NCBI GenBank assembly: GCA_963978545.1
Contig: OZ021731.1
Coordinates: forward strand, 21,377,593-21,441,592
From: Linyphia triangularis
Lineage: Eukaryota; Arthropoda; Arachnida; Araneae; Linyphiidae
Reading direction: 5' to 3'
DNA: 64,000 nt
Below are positions 57,875 to 64,000 of the stretch, piece by piece. Position 1 is the stretch's first letter. Every line of letters starts with the position of its first letter. The notes under the pieces are model-generated. The model made no database searches, was not told where the DNA came from, and saw only the letters and a program-made list of their open reading frames with translations. The position numbers and the translations under genes were made by a program.

Positions 57875-58041
57875 TTTTTTCTTTATGGGTTATATTATAT
57901 ATAATGTTAGAAAACTGGGAAAACTCTCACTTAGTATAACTATATAAGTAACCAGATAATATATTCGCATTAGTCATCGCGTCTACCAATTTTTCAAAAC
58001 AGCTTCATTAAGGTATAATCTAAAATAAGAATCCAAGAATA

Positions 58042-58353
58042 CTAAATTCTTAATTGTAAGTTAACCTGGGTCGTTCTGACATTAACATTCTCAAGAACTG
58101 CAGTAGAACTATACTGCTCCGAAAAATCTTTGAAACTATCATGAGGAATCTTCTTTTGAGAGATCTTTTGAGGAGAAATTGTCACGTATTTGCGTCTCCA
58201 ATTGAAGAAATCTCGGCGAAATTCCCAACTAACCAGGCTGGCAATCAAAGAATTTTTTTTCTCACAATCGTCATCGTGTCTACTTATTTTATAAAGTAAA
58301 GTTTGTAGATCGCATGCTACGTAAACTCTCTCCATTCCAGAATTATACCCCAT
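58042..58353 (-). CDS. unassigned 103-codon ORF
   Basis: A minus-strand frame with mixed, protein-like composition (MGYNSGMERVYVACDLQ start, Trp-Arg-Arg and Lys/Ser-rich middle). No signal peptide, membrane helix or known motif. It lies outside recognised repeats. It could be a single exon or a chance ORF; no partner exon or promoter was identified. Confidence 0.15.
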   Translation of the reverse strand: MGYNSGMERVYVACDLQTLLYKISRHDDDCEKKNSLIASLVSWEFRRDFFNWRRKYVTISPQKISQKKIPHDSFKDFSEQYSSTAVLENVNVRTTQVNLQLRI

Positions 58354-59297
58354 CCTGATCCCGAAAAAGTGTATAAGAATTGCAAAAATTGGAACAAAGT
58401 TTGCGGCTTAAAAAAAATTGTATTTATATCTAGTTAACTACATTTTAATATGACGAACAAAATTAAGTCATCGATAACAAAAAACAAAAATTCACAGTCG
58501 ATGTTTTTACCAATTAGTTAATGAAATAATTTTAAGATCTTTAACTCGATAATCGTGTTTTAAGCTTTCTCTTATTTAATCAAAAACTCGCAACTAAAAA
58601 ACTAGCTTTATAGAAAACTGAGTACTAAATAAGTTTACTTATAATGACTTTATTGCTTATGCTTCAATTTTTTAAAATTCGCAAAGAAGATTTTTTAAAC
58701 ATAAATAATTTTTATCCCTTTTTAGAAGCCAAACCGAAAAGCAATAGAACTTCCAAAAAACTTCACCTCACCATTAAATAAAAACTTTTTTGTTCCATAC
58801 CTCATTTCACAGCTCATTGAATCGTTTGCAACTTCATATTTGAGCAATTACAACTTTAATTTGATTTTTTTTTTACTTACGCGTTCCACTCATCCTAGTA
58901 CTCTTGAACCGCATCAATTACCCACTTGTCACGTGACCGTTAATGAGGTAGCATAAACTTCGTTCGAGGCTATACCAGACGAAATAGGCATTAACTTTTT
59001 TTAAAACTCTTTCTTTGAGGCACTTTTCCGTTTCCCTCAATTCTTTCAACTCGAACCCAAAAAAAATATCTTTTTTTTTTATATTTGTATTCCATCTTTT
59101 CTAACAGTTCTTCTTTCAGGTTCAAAGTATTTTTCCGGATGTTAGCAACGCATTGAAAGATTAGCGTTTAAATTTAGCCTGCCGCAAAGAGTTTTTTCAC
59201 CTTCCTGTTATTTCTGTAGTTTTTTCCCCTATGTGCTACCTATTTTCCCAAAAAGTAAGTAGTAGTAAAACGGCAGTTCTAGAACACTCGGCTGCTT

Positions 59298-59334
<37 letters not shown>

Positions 59335-60019
59335 GTTTGGCATTTTTTTTTTTACGCTCGTTCTAAAACTTTAAAAGTGTTCGCTCTGAGAGTGCAAATA
59401 ATCGATATGTTTTTGTTAACGCCAGTGTGAAATGCTTGGGAGTTAAACGGCAATAAAAGAAACTTATTTTACTAGGGTTCTCACCTTCGCATATAAAAGA
59501 AAAGAGAAGAAATAAGAGATTTTTTTTTAACGTCGACTGTTTCGTAGCTTGCGTTCGCTTCAGAACTTTTGTGCCTCGTAAGTAGGGCCTAAAAGTTTCA
59601 AGCCTTTGTGCATTTAAAAGTGCTGTTTCTTCCGATCCTCTTGAAAAGAATTTACTGCATCAGAGACTTTGGAATAAAGAATAAAAATAAAGCAAAGAGG
59701 CTTCAGAATTCAGTAACAATATTTTTTCTTTCTGTTATTAAATATATCATATAAAATAATACAAGTTTTACGAATTAAAAACTGAATAAAAGATTGAAAT
59801 TGAACTTTTATTGAACCGAGAGTTTCCAAAACTGTTTAATAAAAATATATTTCCCAAAAGAGAATTCGTTATTTGTTCATAAACTGCATTTTAAATTCGG
59901 AACCATAATCCCCCCCCCCCCCACCAAAAAAAAATCCTTTGTACCGAATGATGACAAGACTAAACAATGATATTAATAAATAAATTTAGGAGTCATAAAT
60001 TGATTTTTTTTTGTAGTTT
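58354..60019. other. no gene seen; AT-rich
   Basis: A run (59302-59332), T runs, C run (59911-59922). GTCACGTGACC at about 58928 is an isolated E-box palindrome. Confidence 0.45.
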
Positions 60020-60180
60020 TCTAGCGTGAAAATAGATATGAAAATTAATATTAAATTTATGTACGTATTAAGAAGGTTGTGGAACATCGTACAACTTTTA
60101 ATCGCATTATGCTGGTCACTGCATTCAAATTTGACGTGGGTTGATTTTGTTTTGTTTTGCAACCACCGACTGTCTATTTC
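60020..60180 (+). repeat. fragment of the R repeat
   Basis: GTGGAACATCGTACAACTTT and TGACGTGGGTTGATTT correspond to the start of the copy at 60904. Diverged. Confidence 0.45.
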
Positions 60181-60234
60181 TGCCACTTATAAAGTGCTTA
60201 ACACAGCCAAATACGTCTCGTAATTTTGAGCATC

Positions 60235-60437
60235 TAGAAGAATACGAGATCGAAATCTTCTAGTGTAAACCCTTCTCTCCGACCCCACCACACCAACGAG
60301 AGGACATTGAGGCCACGACAGATTTAATGTGCACCAGCCCCCATTAGGTACACACCGATATTTGGAGAACCGAGGACAGAAAACGCAACCCTCCGGTTAC
60401 GAGCTCGATGCTCTACCGCCTAGGCTATCGGGAGCCT
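60235..60437 (-). mobile_element. SINE-2 family, copy 2
   Basis: On the minus strand: GGCTCCCGATAGCCTAGGCG then GTAGAGCATCGAGCTCG, a good tRNA-like head with an A box (TAGCCTAGGCGG), a decayed B box, and a body with ATATCGGTGTGTACCTAATG that matches 36856-37012. Confidence 0.75.
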
Positions 60438-60499
60438 GTTGATTTTCTTTACAGTTTTTATGTTTTTATCCATCAAAAAAAAAAAAAAAAAAAAAAAGC

Positions 60500-60800
60500 A
60501 CCAGTTTGGCGATATTTTTGGAGTTAATTCTAACATTGGCCTAAACGAGAAAAAATTCAATAATTCTTACATTATCCTTTTTTTTTGTGTAATTGAAACA
60601 CAGGAGAAACAGTCGTTGATGGACGATGCTAAAAAACAATTTTTTTTTCTTCAATGACAGCTATCTAATGCGCATGCACAATTTTGACGAAAACTTTAAT
60701 GGCAGGTCCCATGGGCACCACTAATTAGTATACAAAAGTTGAACACAGTAGAACAATCTGTTTTGGGAATTAGGCTTACCACAGTCAGGCCTAGACCATT
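60500..60800 (+). repeat. R repeat, partial copy D
   Basis: CAGTTTGGCGATATTTTTGG, ACAGCTATCTAATGCGCATG and ATTTTGACGAAAACTTTAAT match copies A and B. Stops before the TA tract. Confidence 0.65.
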
Positions 60801-60821
60801 TTTTTGGGCTCAATACGCAAC

Positions 60822-60823
<2 letters not shown>

Positions 60824-60903
<80 letters not shown>
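60824..60903. repeat. (TA)40 microsatellite
   Basis: Uninterrupted TA dinucleotides between two R-family copies. Short Tyr-Ile ORFs here are artefacts. Confidence 0.95.
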
Positions 60904-60906
<3 letters not shown>

Positions 60907-61559
60907 GGAGTGGAAAATCGCGCAACTTTCAATTACACTGTAATACTGACGTGGATTTGAGTCATTCATCATTTTTATATTTTCATCATTCACTTAGCAG
61001 AAATGGTCAGTTTGGCGATATTTTTTGCAATAATTCTTGTATGGGTCTTTAAAATAAAAAAAATAAAAAAACTTCGTTAAGATGATGATTTTGGCGATAT
61101 ACTTTTCGATAATAACTTATAACTGAAACTTCCTTAAAACTGAAACTGGGGAGAGAAGAAAAATTGATCGTTGATGAGGCTCAAGGGAAGAGAACTCCGT
61201 GTTAAAGAATTTGTTTTTTTTTAACTTTTTACTCCATTAAAGTATTTTTACGGGAATTTCGGAGGTGGGGACGTTTAGAACACCTTAAGAGGCATTACGA
61301 CAGGGATTTAGAACAAAAAAGTTAGAGTCGTTTTTTTTAACAATTACTGATAAACATGATTTTTTCAATGGCAGCTACCTTATGCGCATGAGTGATTTTG
61401 ATGAAAACCTTAATGGTAGATCCCTGTGCCATCACCAACCCGCACACTAAATTTGAACATAATAGATCAATTTGCTCGGGAGTTATGCTCACCACACCAA
61501 CATAAATTTTTTTCTAGATTACTTTTTTGAAATTAGGATGTTCCAAAACGTGGAGAAAT

Positions 61560-61592
<33 letters not shown>

Positions 61593-61680
61593 AAAAAAAT
61601 AGATTTTTATTTTTTTTTATTTTTGACCTAATGCTATACTTTCACTACCCTTTATATACATATGGGTAATTGAAAGTAGG
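60904..61680 (+). repeat. interspersed repeat 'R', copy B
   Basis: The most complete copy, colinear with 16310-17046. A run at 61562-61590; right-end hairpin TACTTTCACTACCC (61637-61650) with GGGTAATTGAAAGTA (61664-61678). Confidence 0.75.
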
Positions 61681-61689
61681 AAAAAGAGA

Positions 61690-62876
61690 AAAAAAAAGAA
61701 AAAAAAATGACTGCACACTGTTAGGAACTTTGTATGTATTACAATTCATATTCTGGTATGTTATTTGATTTTTTTTAATTTTTTTCTAATTCTTTTTAAC
61801 CCTACATTCCAAAAACTTATTTCCAAGACACTACAAGAGTTAATTATTTAAAGCAAAACTTGTATTTTTACTATTCGTAATCAAGTGCATAAGTTGACCA
61901 AAATGAAATAGAATCTTTCAATGAATATACCTTTCATAAAATTTGAGATACATACTATTTACACCATGGAAAAATTTTGATACGAAGAGTAAGTACAATT
62001 TAGACAATGAAAATTATATGAAGAATACTACTTAAATAATTTGAAATGATTTATAAGAAAAAAAGATTTATTTGAAGAATACTGTTTAGACCATTGGAAA
62101 ATGATATACGAAGAATATAATTTAAGACCATGGGAAAATTTAATAAGAATACTATTTTGATCATGTATGAAGAAGTAAAAAAATCAATCATTTTGTGCCA
62201 TCTGATAGAAATGTGGTATTTCATTTGACCTTTTTTTTTTTTTTTTTTTTTTTAGAGATCAATTTCCAATGGTTTTATTAATACTTAAAGAAAGTTTTCT
62301 GTAGGTCAATTGATTTTTACTGGCTCTAAACTGTTTTAAAAAGCTTAAAAAAATCACTGCCTTCCCAATCAAATGCATCCTGATATAAATACGTCCGATA
62401 AATGATATATATACAAAACCGGGGGGGGGGGGGGGTAAGGAAAAAAGGGAAAAAAAATCACTTTACTGATGCAAAACCCATAAACACAAAGAGAAATGTC
62501 ACTTTACTGATATCCTGATACAACACCAACCTAAATAAAAAACGAATCTCAGAAAATTTAGAGCTCCCCACGATTGTTCGATGGTCCCCTCACCCCCCCA
62601 GAAAATCGTTTGCACGCATTCTTTCTCATTTGGGATCTATACGCAGCTTCCCGCCTCCTAGGGACAAATTGAGAACGAGCCCCCTTCTTGTGAAATGTCC
62701 TTCGCCCCCTAAACAAAAAGCAAGGCTGGTATATAAAAGGGAAGACTGCCTCTTAATTTGATAGTGAATACGTCACAAGTAGTATTACATCTCAATATGA
62801 CGTATAGTTATTTTGTGGGTACAGATAAGCCATTACCGTGACATATATCAGCAACTCGCATTGTGGAAATCCCTAA
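61690..62876. other. AT-rich spacer with degenerate 45-bp tandem
   Basis: About 61925-62185 holds five to six diverged units around GAAGAATACTATTTAGACCA and TGGAAAAT. T run (62229-62252) and a 15-G run (62421-62435). No gene. A TATA-like TGGTATATAAAAGGG is at about 62730. Confidence 0.5.
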
Positions 62877-63272
62877 CAGGGTGGCCACAAAATTCAGGAA
62901 AAAAAGTTCCCCGATAATTCCCTGATTTCCCTGACATATTTCTAAAAAATTGTCTGATTTTATTACAAACTTTTTTTTTAAATTTCCCCAATTTTCTAAC
63001 GTTTTCCATATATCTAGACACCCTGGTTCAAATAGAACATGTATGCTAAAGAGATAATATGCAAATTTTAAAAAAAATACTTTTGCTGGTAATGAAAAGT
63101 TTAAATTATTCCGTAACATTGAACTTGTAATGGCTTACGACCACAAATTTCCGGGTAAATAGTGCCAAAAGTGCCTTAAACAATACAAAATTTCCTGGAT
63201 TTTCATGAAATTTTAAAAAGTTCACTGACATTTCCCTGATTTTCAGGTTTTCCCGGTTCTGTGGCCATTCTG
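62877..63272. mobile_element. small hAT-like element (396 bp)
   Basis: Ends CAGGGTGGCCACAAAATTC and TTCTGTGGCCATTCTG are inverted with mismatches. Interior repeats TTCCCTGATTTCCCTGAC-like words, a pattern common in a hAT group. No clear flanking duplication. Confidence 0.6.
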
Positions 63273-63347
63273 ACTAAGCATGAAATATATTTTATTGAAT
63301 TATTTTAGAAATGATTACATATAAATGTAAAGCTCAGGAAACAAAGT

Positions 63348-64000
63348 GCAATGGACGATGGCCACATTTTTTCTTTCTTTATTTTTTTATTCAATTCTAT
63401 ATGTTTCGAAAAGGCCATAAACAGAACAATTTCTGCTCATTTTGCTTTTTTTTCTTTTCTTTTTGAATTAGCAAATAAAGTTTGCTGGTTTATTTTAGCG
63501 AGAAATCGACTCATTCAGCTCAAAACTAATGTGACGTCACTTGTTCCGAATTTGGCTTGATACGCAGCAGCGGAAACCAGTTTAAAAATCGCGCCAACCG
63601 GCACGGTATATGGCAATGGATAATTCCCGCATTTTTTTTTTTTAAACGAGTGAAATTAGTTTATATTTATGAAGAATTTCTTTCTGTTTCCAAATATTTA
63701 AACAAAAGCTCTTTAAAGGAATTAGTTATTTAAATATTAAGAAAAGAAAATGCCTCAAAACCAGTCCGATCAAAACACACAACAAAATCTGTGACGTCAA
63801 GGATTCTTACTGTTTCTATGGTTATCGTGAGGTTTCTGCCAAATAGTTGGCGTTAAAATAGTTGGCGTTAAAATAGTTGGCGCTGGTAGACCATTGCTAT
63901 ATTACGTACAGGTTGGTACGATTTGCGAGAAACTTGCAAAACTGGTTTCCGCTGCCGCATTTCAAGGCAAGATGTTTGGGAAGCCTTGACGTCACGTTTA
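63348..64000. mobile_element. GGACAGT foldback element, inverted pair, cut by window end
   Basis: 63348-63600 matches copies at 24954 and 50384 in the forward sense (ATTCAATTCTATATGTTTCG, AATGTGACGTCAC, CGGAAACCAG). From about 63640 the same sequence runs in reverse (GTTTCTATGGTTATCGTGAG, GGTTTCCGCTGCCGCATTTC). The element continues past the window. It has three AAAATAGTTGGCGTT units. Confidence 0.8.

Noticed and set aside
60721..61052. Tyr-Ile repeat ORFs
   Set aside because: Produced by the (TA)40 microsatellite on both strands.

Overview
This window looks like AT-rich, repeat-saturated nuclear DNA from an animal, most likely an arthropod such as a spider; the species cannot be fixed from sequence alone. 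The reasons are RNA polymerase III-type SINEs with target-site duplications, solo LTRs with TATA boxes and AATAAA signals, hAT, pogo/Tigger, piggyBac-like and Helitron-type DNA transposons, long A/T and G/C homopolymers, and no compact operon-like gene order. I found no intact host protein-coding gene, no rRNA and no convincing functional tRNA. Nearly every short ORF lies in a repeat or is a chance AT-rich reading frame.

Layout. 1-8 kb: a short tandem array, a non-autonomous Helitron (274-1048), a solo LTR (2870-3626), a SINE/solo-LTR/SINE cluster (4563-5769) and a Helentron-like element carrying about ten 148-bp repeats (6010-7973). 8-16 kb: a 245-bp foldback MITE, half of a 661-bp foldback element, a possible further LTR, a solo LTR (13705-14308) and an internally deleted hAT element with a perfect 8-bp duplication (14539-15243). 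16-30 kb: a poly-A-containing interspersed repeat, a Tigger remnant with a SINE inside it, foldback MITEs and SINEs. 30.9-33.7 kb: the clearest protein signal, the C-terminal part of a phlebovirus-Gc-like envelope gene, probably from a BEL/Pao-type retroelement, followed by a putative LTR. 34-40 kb: a 288-bp tandem duplication with E-box/CRE-like sites, small hAT-like MITEs, a 1,980-bp hAT with two younger elements nested in it, and a fourth solo LTR. 40-53 kb: SINE, a TTAA-flanked foldback, nested hAT/foldback elements, a second hAT copy in reverse carrying a different nested MITE, and a 187-bp tandem array. 53.8-56.0 kb: a 2.2-kb minisatellite with higher-order structure. 56-64 kb: SINEs, a (TA)n tract, more interspersed repeats, and an inverted foldback element cut by the window edge.

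How the parts relate. The window is a record of layered transposition. Nesting gives a relative order: hAT and 'ATAAAGGATTTA' elements are old hosts, foldback MITEs, SINEs and LTRs are later insertions. Four solo LTRs with exact 4-bp duplications and no internal region show LTR-LTR recombination. A striking cross-family pattern is the repeated TTGGCGA/TCGCCAA word, which is dense in the LTR U3 regions and also present in at least four unrelated element families.
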